A stretch of 64,000 nucleotides of DNA from Stappia sp. ES.058. Lineage in GTDB: Bacteria; Pseudomonadota; Alphaproteobacteria; Rhizobiales; Stappiaceae. The position numbers were made by a program, and so were the translations under genes. The stretch is from positions 2,852,001 through 2,916,000 of the forward strand of contig NZ_LT629784.1 of the NCBI RefSeq assembly GCF_900105595.1, read 5' to 3'. The notes beneath the pieces are model-generated. The model was not told where the DNA came from. It made no database searches and saw only the letters and a program-made list of their open reading frames with translations. Below are positions 1-7,757 of the stretch, one piece after another (the stretch's first letter is position 1; every line of letters begins with the position of its first letter).

Positions 1-174
1 GTCTCGAAGATCCTGAACGGAAAGCTCGAGGGCATCACCTCGGACAGGCTGATCCGCATGCTCTTGAAGCTTGGACGCGACATCGACATCGTGATCAAGA
101 AGAAGCGGACACCGGCCGAACACGGTCGTCTCGCCATTGCCAGCGCGCGGAAACGGGTTCATGTCGCCGCGTAA
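1..174 (+). CDS. XRE/HigA-like antitoxin-type HTH protein, 3' end only
   Basis: The frame is open from the window edge and stops at 172-174, giving the last 57 residues of a protein. The visible part (VSKILNGKLEGITSDRLIRM, then LLKLGRDIDIVIKKK) resembles the end of a Cro/CI-type helix-turn-helix domain in HigA2-like antitoxins. In that family the 'VSKILNGK' stretch closes the recognition helix and the 'DRLIRMLLKLG' stretch packs against it. Such genes usually follow a RelE/HigB-like toxin gene, which would lie outside the window. The antitoxin role is inference. The HTH family call is fairly secure, the partner is unknown. Confidence 0.6.
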   Translation, partial: VSKILNGKLEGITSDRLIRMLLKLGRDIDIVIKKKRTPAEHGRLAIASARKRVHVAA

Positions 175-217
175 CGTGGCGCGTTCAGCCTCGGCCGGGA
201 TGCAGGAAAGCGATAGC

Positions 218-245
218 AGGGCGGCAGCAATGCCGCCCTTTTCTT
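218..245 (+). terminator. rho-independent terminator after the XRE gene
   Basis: An 8-bp perfect stem (GGGCGGCA / TGCCGCCC, loop GCAA, 219-238) is followed by a T-rich tract. It lies 45 bp after the stop of the XRE-like gene. Confidence 0.8.
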
Positions 246-285
246 TTGCCGCCCTTTTTCGTGTCTGTGCCGTATCGGACCGGGG

Positions 286-1383
286 TCAGTCGCGTGCTTC
301 CAGCCAGATCCGCATCGCATCGCGATCACCGGAGACCACGCCCTCCGCCACGCAGCGCCCGACCGCCGCGCCGAACTTGTAGCCATGCCCCGAGCAGGCC
401 GAGACGATGGTGGCGCGCGGAGCGATCTCGGCAAAAAAGTGCTCGTCGCGGGTGAACGTATAGGCGCAGGTCACCACATCGCTGACCCGGTAGTCGGCGA
501 TGCGCGCGAACGGCGGGCCGAACAGGTCGCGCAGCCGCTCGCCCTCGCCCGGTTCCGGCACCCGCCGGTCATCCGCCTTGCATGGCACCTTGTGAATGCC
601 CGCGCCGACCTTCAGCCCCGTCCCCGCCACCGGCGGCAGCACGTAGCCGTCGACCGTGCCGCCGACGTCGAGGATCGCGGGCGCCGCTTCCCAGGCCGCG
701 CGCAGATCCTCCGGCGGATCGAGATAGGCGACCGCCGTGCGGTAGCTCGTCAGCGAGGCGGCAAGGGCTGGAAACAGCCCGAGCACCCAGGCCCCGGCCG
801 TGACGACGACGTGATCGGCGGCAAGCTCTTCACCGCTTGCAAGCGTCACCCGGGCCTTGTCCGCATCCACCGCCGCAACGCGGGCGTTTTCGCGCACATC
901 CGCGCCCGAACGCCGGAGCCAGTCGCGGACCCCGGCCGCGATCCTTTGGCACAGGAGCACGCCCCCCTCCGGGCTGAAGGCCGCGCTGTGGATCGCGGTC
1001 GAATCGAGAAAGGGATAGCGTTCGGCTGCCTCCGCCGGCGAGAAATCCTCGACCGGAAAGCCGCCGTCTACCAGCCCCTGGCGATAATCGACCGCCTCGT
1101 CGCGGCCGGTCTGCGAGACGATCAGGAAGCCGGTGTCGACCAGATGCTTGGCGCCGAGGTCGTCCCACAGCGCGTCCCAGGCGTCGAAGGCAGCGCCGAT
1201 GCGGCGCTGATAGCCGGTTTGCCCGCCATAGGCGCGGCGGATGATGCGGTGCTGGTCGCCCGACGCCGACAACGGATTGGGGATCGGCCCCTGTTCCAGC
1301 AGCGTGACCTCGACGCCCTTTTTCGCCAGCGCCCATGCGGTGGCGAGACCGGAAATCCCGGCGCCCACGACGATCACGTTCAT
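286..1383 (-). CDS. FAD-dependent amine oxidase, monomeric sarcosine oxidase/MTOX-like
   Basis: 365 residues starting MNVIVVGAGISGLATAWALA, the N-terminal dinucleotide-binding GxGxxG motif of DadA/SoxA-type oxidases. A TCAYTFTRDEHF segment (Cys306) followed by SACSGHGYKFG matches the region of monomeric sarcosine and N-methyltryptophan oxidases where FAD is held covalently by Cys. It should oxidise an N-methyl or secondary amine, releasing H2O2. The substrate cannot be read from sequence. The start at 1383 has a purine-rich AGGAAGGA upstream, and an upstream in-frame extension lacks family similarity. It is divergent from dddL across 181 bp, which might link it to methylated-osmolyte catabolism (inference only). 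Confidence 0.85.
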   Translation of the reverse strand: MNVIVVGAGISGLATAWALAKKGVEVTLLEQGPIPNPLSASGDQHRIIRRAYGGQTGYQRRIGAAFDAWDALWDDLGAKHLVDTGFLIVSQTGRDEAVDYRQGLVDGGFPVEDFSPAEAAERYPFLDSTAIHSAAFSPEGGVLLCQRIAAGVRDWLRRSGADVRENARVAAVDADKARVTLASGEELAADHVVVTAGAWVLGLFPALAASLTSYRTAVAYLDPPEDLRAAWEAAPAILDVGGTVDGYVLPPVAGTGLKVGAGIHKVPCKADDRRVPEPGEGERLRDLFGPPFARIADYRVSDVVTCAYTFTRDEHFFAEIAPRATIVSACSGHGYKFGAAVGRCVAEGVVSGDRDAMRIWLEARD

Positions 1384-1564
1384 CCCTGCCGTCCTTCCTT
1401 GAAACCCCGCGTGCGAACCCGTGTCGAGCCTATGCCCGCAACACCCCCGCCGATAGCCGGGGAGCGCTCGAAACTCTCGCTTGCCCACAGTCGATTGTCG
1501 CGGCACCGTAAGCGTCACCACAGCCGTCGGGATGGCCCGTCCGGTTCCTTGGAGCATCGCCGAC

Positions 1565-2227
1565 ATGAGCGAGACCACTCTCTCCCGGATTCCCGATCTC
1601 GGCTATCTGCTGCGGGAATACTATGAGCTCTACCGGCATATGTCGTCGGGCGGCAGCGACAAGATCCGCGCCCATCAGCGCGGCGTGCGCGAGGCGATCA
1701 GCCGCGTTCTCAAGGCCAACGGCGCGGTGCGCTTCGGCGAGCCGGCGCAAAAGCCCGTCACCGCCCATTTGAAACGCGCGCTCGACGAAGGCCGGCTGGA
1801 GCGCACCGCGACCTTCATCCGCGCGGTGGAATCGATCTCGCCGCAACTGGTGTGGCAATACGGCTACGAGAAGATCCCGAAAGGTCTGGAGCGAACCTTC
1901 GCCTATGCGGAAGTCTGCGGGCCGAACGGGCCGGTGCTCACAAACGAGGTGATCCTCGGCCTGGTGCTCTTTGCGCCGGGCTGCACCTATCCGGCGCATG
2001 CCCACGACCGGATCTCGGAAAGCTACATCTGCCTGTCGGGCCACGTTTCGGAAAACCACCAGGGCGTCTATGCGCCGGGCTCGATGATCTTCAACCCGCC
2101 CGAACACACCCACCGCATCACGGTGTCGAAGACCGAGCCGGCGCTGCTTGCCTATGCCTGGTCCGGGCCGCCGGAGCTGCTCGCCAACCAGAAGATGGTG
2201 TTCTCGCGTCCCCGCAAGAAGACATGA
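1565..2227 (+). CDS. dddL: DMSP lyase DddL (cupin)
   Basis: 220 residues. It cleaves dimethylsulfoniopropionate to dimethyl sulfide and acrylate. The N-terminal half (YLLREYYELYRHMSSGGSDK, then a WQYGYEK segment near residue 97) and the C-terminal cupin are colinear with DddL as I know it from marine alphaproteobacteria. The metal site is visible: HAHDRISESY gives His145, His147, Glu152 and Tyr154, and PPEHTH gives His183. The stretch APGCTYPAHAH and the closing NQKMVFSRP are also family-typical. The start at 1565 has GGAG ten bases upstream. It is convergent with the SnoaL-like gene, 12 bp apart. No acrylate-utilisation genes lie nearby, so the acu/prp functions would be elsewhere. Confidence 0.9.
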   Translation: MSETTLSRIPDLGYLLREYYELYRHMSSGGSDKIRAHQRGVREAISRVLKANGAVRFGEPAQKPVTAHLKRALDEGRLERTATFIRAVESISPQLVWQYGYEKIPKGLERTFAYAEVCGPNGPVLTNEVILGLVLFAPGCTYPAHAHDRISESYICLSGHVSENHQGVYAPGSMIFNPPEHTHRITVSKTEPALLAYAWSGPPELLANQKMVFSRPRKKT

Positions 2228-2239
2228 TGCGACCGCGCC

Positions 2240-2650
2240 TCAGCCGACGACCTGCGCGCTCCAGTCCGTCAGATTGTAATAGGTGGTGATGCGCGCGATC
2301 TTTCCGTCGCGGATCTCGAAGAAGGACCCCGCCGGCAGGCGATAGGTCTGGCCGTTTGCTTCCGGAAGCCCCTCGTCGGTGACGAGATAGCTGCCCGACA
2401 CGATGAATTCGGCCGCCGCCCGCGCGCCATCCTCGGCAACGAAGATCACCATCTGCGACAGCTCCTCGCGGTAGCAGCGGGTCATATGCGCGTTGAAGGC
2501 CTTGAAAGCCTCTCGGCCCGAGCGCCGTTCGCCCTGGTTGACGTCATGCGCGACATCGTCGATGACGAGGCTCGCCATCTTGTCGGTGTCGCCGGCGTTG
2601 AAGGCGGCGAAATAGGTTTCGATCAGCGCGCGGGTGGTGTCGACGGTCAT
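2240..2650 (-). CDS. SnoaL/ketosteroid-isomerase-like NTF2-fold protein
   Basis: 136 residues of a single NTF2/SnoaL-like alpha+beta barrel. Typical elements are an N-terminal helix with YFAAFNAGDTDKMASLV, a central DVNQGERRSGREAFKAFN, and a C-terminal GSFFEIRDGKIARITTYYN strand pair. Members bind small hydrophobic ligands or act as isomerases or cyclases, and many have no known reaction. The full length matches the family. It stands alone, convergent to dddL on one side and 110 bp from the permease gene on the other. I can assign the fold but not a substrate. Confidence 0.8.
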   Translation of the reverse strand: MTVDTTRALIETYFAAFNAGDTDKMASLVIDDVAHDVNQGERRSGREAFKAFNAHMTRCYREELSQMVIFVAEDGARAAAEFIVSGSYLVTDEGLPEANGQTYRLPAGSFFEIRDGKIARITTYYNLTDWSAQVVG

Positions 2651-2759
2651 TCAAGGCATCCGGAAAAAGGCGTTGGCGGGAGATCCGATCGCCGAAGCGA
2701 AACGGGCGCGGCGGAGAGTGCCGTCCGCGCCCTTGAATGGCAAGCCCGCCGTCGCCGGA

Positions 2760-3875
2760 TCAAAGCCCCGCCGTCATGAGCGCCTGGAACAGCACGCCCG
2801 AGACGATCGCGCCGACAAGACCGAGACCGATATAGGCGGCGAAGACCGGCACACGCACCAGCGACCAGACCGCGGCCATCGCCGGCACCGAACTGACCGC
2901 ACCGGCAATCATGAAGGACATCGCCGCGCCCTGGGACATGCCCTGCTCGACGAGACCGGCCAGAAGCGGCGGCGCGACATAGCTGTTGAGATAGGCCGGC
3001 ATGCCGACGAGGGCTGCGAGCACGATGGAGACCACGCCATTGCCTCCCACGACACGTGCGATCAGGTCGGCGGGCACATAGGTGACGAGGAGCGCTTCCA
3101 GCACATAGGCGAGCGCCAGCCACTTCGCCAGGAACAGCGCGTTGACGCGCAATTCGTCGCCGAAAACGGCGCGGCGCGGCGCCTCGCTCCAGAAGCGCCA
3201 CTGCGGCGCGCCGCCAAGTGCCGGCTTGCTGCAGCATCCCCCGGCCGAAATCGCACGCGCGGGATTGGCAAAGGCCCCGCCCGCCGTCATCGCCTTGACC
3301 GCGAAACCGCCGAACAGGCCGAGCGCGACGGCGAAGACCGCCTTGGCAATCGCGAAGGGCCAGCCGAGGGCTGCCGCCGTGATCAGGAGCGTCGGCGGAT
3401 CGATCAAGGGCGACGACAGCCAGAACGCCATGATCGCGGGCAAGGGCGCACCGACCGCGAGCAATCCGGCAATGAAAGGCACGACCTGACAGGAGCAGAA
3501 GGGCGCCAGCCCGCCGAACAGCGCGGCCAGCAGGATCGCCTGGGTCTCGCGACCCTCGAATGCGCGCCCGACCAGCGCCTGCGCACCGGTCGCCTTCATC
3601 CCTGCAATCAGCAGGACCGCCACCAGCACATAGGGAAGCGTCGCGGCAAAGGCGCGCGCGGCAAAGGCGACGATCCGGCCCGCCTCGCCCGGATCGAGCA
3701 CAAGAACCAGCAAGGGTAAGGCGACGACAAGGCTCCAGGGCGTCAGCAGCCAGGGTTTCAGCCCGCGCCAGGAGATCTGCGGCGTCGGCGGCGCGGCGGC
3801 CGGCCCTGCACCTTTTCCGGTCTTGGGGCCGCAGCAGCCGCTTTCGCTTGGTCCGGCGGAGGTCGTGTCAGCCAT
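2760..3875 (-). CDS. Permease of the ArsP/YraQ (DUF318) family
   Basis: 371 residues with about eight hydrophobic segments in two homologous halves. The family signature FCSCQVVPFIAGLL follows the second segment, and the mirrored GMPAYLNSYVAPPLLAGLV sits in the second half. Cys-rich motifs (SGCCGPKTG at the N-terminus, SAGGCCSKPALGG in the central cytoplasmic loop) suggest thiophilic metal or metalloid binding. ArsP relatives export trivalent organoarsenicals; others have unknown cargo. The reading frame overlaps the upstream arsR-like gene by 8 bp, so the two are translationally coupled and the permease is probably induced through that regulator. Confidence 0.85.
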   Translation of the reverse strand: MADTTSAGPSESGCCGPKTGKGAGPAAAPPTPQISWRGLKPWLLTPWSLVVALPLLVLVLDPGEAGRIVAFAARAFAATLPYVLVAVLLIAGMKATGAQALVGRAFEGRETQAILLAALFGGLAPFCSCQVVPFIAGLLAVGAPLPAIMAFWLSSPLIDPPTLLITAAALGWPFAIAKAVFAVALGLFGGFAVKAMTAGGAFANPARAISAGGCCSKPALGGAPQWRFWSEAPRRAVFGDELRVNALFLAKWLALAYVLEALLVTYVPADLIARVVGGNGVVSIVLAALVGMPAYLNSYVAPPLLAGLVEQGMSQGAAMSFMIAGAVSSVPAMAAVWSLVRVPVFAAYIGLGLVGAIVSGVLFQALMTAGL

Positions 3876-4209
3876 CTGTGGTGTCCTTCCGGGGCGCGGC
3901 CGGCGTCCATTCGTCGGCGCAGCATTGCGACAGGATGAAACCCGCCAGATCCTTCAGCCGGTCGAACTCCGCCCGGTTGATGACGGAGCGGCCGGATTTT
4001 TCCTGGGCGATCAGCCCGCCGGCGGCGAGAAACCGAAGGTGATGGGCAAGCGTGGAAGCGGCCATGCCGGTGCGCTCCTGGATGTCGCCGACGGTCAGTC
4101 CGGCCCGCCCGGCCCGAACGAGCGCAAGCACGACGGCAAGCCGCGCCTCCGATCCGATGGCCGCAAATCCTTGGGCGGCTTCCTCGATGTCGAGTCTCTT
4201 GTTTTCCAT
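3868..4209 (-). CDS. ArsR/SmtB-family repressor
   Basis: 113 residues with a winged helix-turn-helix: GSEARLAVVLALVRAG, then the recognition helix ASTLAHHLRFLAAGGLI and the wing QEKSGRSVIN. The classical ELCVC metal box is absent. A Cys-Cys pair sits near the C-terminus (Cys96-Cys97 in ILSQCCADE) and could be the sensing site, but that is inference. It is the first gene of a two-gene operon with the permease and should repress it until an arsenical or other thiophile binds. No Shine-Dalgarno is visible before the ATG at 4209, see the operator entry. Confidence 0.88.
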   Translation of the reverse strand: MENKRLDIEEAAQGFAAIGSEARLAVVLALVRAGRAGLTVGDIQERTGMAASTLAHHLRFLAAGGLIAQEKSGRSVINRAEFDRLKDLAGFILSQCCADEWTPAAPRKDTTDG

Positions 4210-4231
4210 ATAACTGGTTTTATAGTTTTAT
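4210..4231 (-). promoter_or_regulatory. Candidate operator/promoter of the arsR-permease operon
   Basis: An AT-rich island immediately upstream of the arsR ATG contains an imperfect inverted repeat (ATAACT ... AGTTTTAT on the plus strand). On the minus strand TATAAA sits about ten bases before the ATG, which would place the transcription start at or just before the start codon. This would be a leaderless or near-leaderless mRNA with an autoregulatory ArsR site over the promoter. The assignment rests on position and symmetry only. Confidence 0.4.
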
Positions 4232-4456
4232 TTTCGAAAAGCAAGCCGGAAGAGTGGCGGCGCCGGACGAGACACCATGCCCCTGCAAGAACGCCGGCAA
4301 GTCAACGCATTCGATATCGCGGCACGACGCGGGCCAAATGGCGCCAACCGGACACGAGAGGAAACAGGCACGGGCGGCGGAGACTCCCCCTCCAGCCGGA
4401 ACGATGTGAAATGCACCCGAAAACGCCCACGCTCCGTCGTCACCCCACACAGCGCG

Positions 4457-4485
4457 CGTCATCCCCGACTTGATCGGGGATCCAT
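4457..4485 (+). repeat. Palindromic REP-like repeat, copy 1
   Basis: A 29-bp unit. Its core is ATCCCCGA-CTTGA-TCGGGGAT, an 8-bp perfect stem with a 5-base loop, flanked by CGTC and CCAT. It is the exact reverse complement of copy 2 at 4637-4665. Confidence 0.8.
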
Positions 4486-4636
4486 TCGTTTCCAGAGCAA
4501 ATGCCAGGAGTTGCGGCAATGCCTCGCGCACCCTTGCCGTCGCTCCGACGCCGAGCGTCGCGGCGACCTAGCCTGTCGCGGCACAATGCACCCCGCTCAT
4601 CGCCGTCTCGGCTCCACACGCTGTCCGAGGGTGCCA

Positions 4637-4665
4637 ATGGATCCCCGATCAAGTCGGGGATGACG
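4637..4665 (-). repeat. Palindromic REP-like repeat, copy 2
   Basis: The same 29-bp unit as copy 1, inverted and identical over its whole length. Upstream bases (GTGCCAATGG) resemble the flank of copy 4 at 23440-23471, so the true repeat unit is longer than the palindrome. Confidence 0.8.
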
Positions 4666-4768
4666 GCGGAGACGGACGCAAACCACGCACGAAAAACCGC
4701 AGACGCACGTGCTTGTAGACTGTCTCGCGCGACCGCTTCGCAAAACAGGGGCCGGGTGCGACCGGGGC

Positions 4769-7300
4769 TCAGCCCATTGCTCCGCGCACGATCTGGCGCA
4801 CGGCCTCCGCATCGAGCGGAGGTGCATCCATATCTGCGCCGTCCTTGCTCAAGGTGCCGGCGAGAATGGCCTGAACCGCGAGCACTTCGGCGTACGGCTT
4901 CAAGGCCGGCGGAATATCGTCGCTGTCCGCGCTCGAAATCGCGAGCGGGTCAGCGGCGTCGGGGTGTTCGGTCAAAAGGTCGGCAAGTGCCGGAAAGCGC
5001 TGCTCCAAAACAGTCCAACGGGCCAGCACCTCGCGGGACACGTCGCTTCCTTCGAGCGCAATGATCGCGCGACGCATGCCGAAGGCGTTGATCATCCGCT
5101 TCATCACGCGCGGGTTGTCCGGCAAAAGACCGGCGAAACGCGACAGCAAATGCTCCGTCTCCTGCCGGACCGTGCTCGAAGCGCTTTCCTCGGCGACGAC
5201 CGCCGCGCGAAGATATTCATCATCCGGATCGGCCTGCGCGAGTTCCTGATCGATCATGGCGGAACCAAGCTCTGATCCATAACTCTCTTTGAGTTCCGCG
5301 CGCCTTTGGGACACCCCTTCATCGAAGCTCTTTGCTCGGTCGCGCGCAGATCCCGCGCCTTCAGCCTTGGCCGCATCGGCCTTGCCCAAAAGACCATCCA
5401 GATACCGTTGCTTCCAGTCGCCCATGCCCGGGATCGGCACTGACATCTGAAAGATCTTTTCCAGAAACAGATACCCGAGCGGCTGGCCAAGGTTTCCGAC
5501 ATGCTCCGTGAACTCCGGATAGCGCTTTTCGAAGGCCGCGCGGATCCAGGTCTTGTCGGCCGCAACCAGATAAGCGACCTTTTCGTGCCGGAAGGAGGTC
5601 TGGATGCCCTCCAGCAGATCGACCACATAGTCCGCATTGCAGCGGTCGAGATCATCGATGAAAATGCAGACATGGCGATCCGTCGTTTCGACCAGATCGC
5701 GGAACAGCTCGCAAACCTTCTTCATCGGGTCCTTGGCGACCTTCAGATAAAACTCCTCATTGCTCATGGAGCCAAAAAAGGCCTGGCGGATCAACAATCG
5801 ACCTCCACCATAAAGGGTGATGAGAAAACCTATGGCAGCGAAAACATCTTTCACCGCGGAGGGCGGGAGTGCCGCATAGACGATCATAGCGGCGAGAAGC
5901 GCAAAGACACCACCGAGTACGGGCAGCCATTCTGCGCGAAAGATCCACTGTCGCCAGACATGGCGCACGTCATTGCCGCGCATCCACTGGCCATCCTTTT
6001 TCAAGCTGTCCATACAGCCGTCCTTGACCGCCTCGATCAGCGGCCACCAGGGCGGATTGCGCCGTTCGTGCTGCCAGGCATTGAAATGCACAACGGCCCA
6101 GGGATCGTCCGTCGCGCGCTCGGGGTCGCGCAGCGCCTGATCCATCATGAGAAGAACAGAGGATTTTCCCGCCCCCCATGGACCGTGCAGATTGAGCGCG
6201 AAACCGTCCGGCGTTGTCTCCGCCCGCATCTCGTCCATCCGCCGCACCAGTTCCAGCGCGAAGGGGCGACGCGCCAACCCGTCGACATCGGTCGGATGGT
6301 CGAATTGCGTGCGGGTCTCTTCGACGAGCGCCCGCTCCGCTTTGTCGTCGGCAGTCGTGTCGGTTGGATCGTCGGACTTCGGGTCAAACACATCTTCGGT
6401 GTTGCCGGCATCCGCCGTCTCCGTGGACCTCGGATCAAACAACGGCGGCTCGCCGGCGACGATGTGCCCGATGTCCGCCATCACCTCGTCCGGATCGCGG
6501 TTCCAGAAGCTCTCGGGCTGGGTCGCAATGGCGATGTCGGTGTCTGCGCCGAACGCACTTGAGGCGGGTCGATCCCTGCCGTCCGGCAGGAGCGCGCGAT
6601 ACCAATCGACGATAAGTTTCCATGGGCCGGGCCACTGGTCACTCTCTGAAAAATCGGAGAGTTCGAGTTTCATTTTTGAATAAGTGCTTGATCCGGAGGC
6701 GGACTCGATGGGCGCATTCATCGGCCACAAACTGCTGGAGGCAATGACACCGACGTCAACAAGCCGATCCAAGAGCTGTGCATCATCAGAAACGCTTTCC
6801 CAAAATTCAAGCGGATATAGATGACTTTCTGAAGCTGAAATAAACGCTTTAGCGGCTTGTATCACCGCCTCAAGGGCAATCACGCGAGCATCCTTGTCGA
6901 AGATTACGGACTGGATCGCCTTAGTAATGGAAGCATAGGAATGACCGAAGGGCCTTGCCGCAGCCAAATCCGCGCCGGGATTCAAGCCCTCATCATATGA
7001 ACCTCTAAAAGAGTATGAGCTAGCATAAATTTTTTCACGAATTAATTCTCTGCGAGGATGAAAGAAAAAAACCCATTGAGAAAAAGAAATTCGAAAACAT
7101 TCTAATAGAATAGATTTTCTGGGCAATCCCCTTGAAAGCCGATTATCTATCGTGGAATACCCAATAATGAAAGGAAACACCCTGAGCGCCGCGCGCACAG
7201 CAAGCACCCGTGCCCAGTCGGGCGGCTTGCCCTCAAGCCACGCTTCGAGGTCTTCCCTTGAAGCGATCTTCAGTTCCGGCTCGTCGTCCTTGTCCGCCAC
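4769..7300 (-). CDS. KAP-family P-loop NTPase with intervening membrane helices
   Basis: 843 residues from the GTG at 7300; a TTG nine codons upstream is the alternative but has no ribosome site. The C-terminal two thirds is a KAP NTPase: Walker A HGPWGAGKSS near residue 375, the family's HFNAWQHE near 405, two adjacent transmembrane helices (about 458-502) inserted in the NTPase fold, and Walker B CIFIDDLDRC near 547. KAP ATPases are membrane-anchored STAND-like proteins, often mobile and suspected or shown to act in phage defence or toxin modules. The N-terminal ~220 residues match nothing I recognise. They are encoded by markedly AT-rich DNA (about 6650-7190), unlike the rest, suggesting a domain of foreign origin. 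Palindromic repeats lie on both sides. Confidence 0.8.
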   Translation of the reverse strand: MADKDDEPELKIASREDLEAWLEGKPPDWARVLAVRAALRVFPFIIGYSTIDNRLSRGLPRKSILLECFRISFSQWVFFFHPRRELIREKIYASSYSFRGSYDEGLNPGADLAAARPFGHSYASITKAIQSVIFDKDARVIALEAVIQAAKAFISASESHLYPLEFWESVSDDAQLLDRLVDVGVIASSSLWPMNAPIESASGSSTYSKMKLELSDFSESDQWPGPWKLIVDWYRALLPDGRDRPASSAFGADTDIAIATQPESFWNRDPDEVMADIGHIVAGEPPLFDPRSTETADAGNTEDVFDPKSDDPTDTTADDKAERALVEETRTQFDHPTDVDGLARRPFALELVRRMDEMRAETTPDGFALNLHGPWGAGKSSVLLMMDQALRDPERATDDPWAVVHFNAWQHERRNPPWWPLIEAVKDGCMDSLKKDGQWMRGNDVRHVWRQWIFRAEWLPVLGGVFALLAAMIVYAALPPSAVKDVFAAIGFLITLYGGGRLLIRQAFFGSMSNEEFYLKVAKDPMKKVCELFRDLVETTDRHVCIFIDDLDRCNADYVVDLLEGIQTSFRHEKVAYLVAADKTWIRAAFEKRYPEFTEHVGNLGQPLGYLFLEKIFQMSVPIPGMGDWKQRYLDGLLGKADAAKAEGAGSARDRAKSFDEGVSQRRAELKESYGSELGSAMIDQELAQADPDDEYLRAAVVAEESASSTVRQETEHLLSRFAGLLPDNPRVMKRMINAFGMRRAIIALEGSDVSREVLARWTVLEQRFPALADLLTEHPDAADPLAISSADSDDIPPALKPYAEVLAVQAILAGTLSKDGADMDAPPLDAEAVRQIVRGAMG

Positions 7301-7396
7301 GTCTGCCCCACACGTATGCCCGGCCAACTAGTTTGACGGGCAGCGCGCGCGGCGACAACCGGTTTATGGCGAATTCTCGCCGGCGCTCCGCCCTCC

Positions 7397-7440
7397 GACA
7401 TCACCCCGGGCAAGCGCCAGCGCGACCCGGGGCCCATTGG
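7397..7440. repeat. Second type of intergenic palindrome
   Basis: Arms CCCCGGG (7404-7410) and CCCGGGG (7426-7432) enclose an AAGCGCCAGCGCG centre, and the element ends in CCCATTGG. That end resembles the CCATTGG flank of the 29-bp repeats at 4637 and 23440, so the two element types may be related or co-inserted. Confidence 0.5.
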
Positions 7441-7516
7441 CATCCGTATCGTCGAAAGGAGCCTCCGCGTCTGCGGCGCACGCCGCCGCGCCCTCTCCGC
7501 CGCTCTGGCAATGAAC

Positions 7517-7543
7517 GGATCCCCGATCACGTCGGGGATGACG
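7517..7543 (-). repeat. Palindromic REP-like repeat, copy 3
   Basis: On the minus strand the core reads ATCCCCGA-CGTGA-TCGGGGAT: the same stem as copies 1 and 2 with one loop base changed. It lies upstream of the KAP NTPase gene, so that gene is bracketed by copies of this family. Confidence 0.75.
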
Positions 7544-7757
7544 CGTGGCGGTCGGCTGAGTGCTGCGAAACGCGGCTCGCCAAGGCGGAGCGGCGTGGGG
7601 GCAAGGGCAAGACGCCTTTCCCGTTGCCGTGTTGTCCGGCAACGACGGACCGATGCACGGGACTTTGGTGCGCGCGGCCGTCCCCAACTGCGCGTGAGCC
7701 GCGATCCGCTGTCCCTTGGCACCCTGAGCCTCGACGGGATGCCACGCCCCCTCCCCC

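Larger units (their letters stand above)
4232..4768. other. Intergenic region with an inverted pair of palindromic repeats
   Basis: 537 bp without a convincing gene. It carries the two copies of the palindromic repeat listed at 4457 and 4637, in opposite orientation. The open frames here are short, mutually overlapping and GC-skew driven. Confidence 0.6.
7301..7757. other. Intergenic region with two repeat elements
   Basis: 457 bp between the NTPase and DUF930 genes. It holds a long imperfect palindrome at 7397-7440 and copy 3 of the 29-bp repeat at 7517-7543. No coding region is supported. Confidence 0.6.

Noticed and set aside
4232..4768. CRISPR-like repeats
   Set aside because: The two repeat copies are inverted relative to each other, 150 bp apart and palindromic, with no regular spacers.
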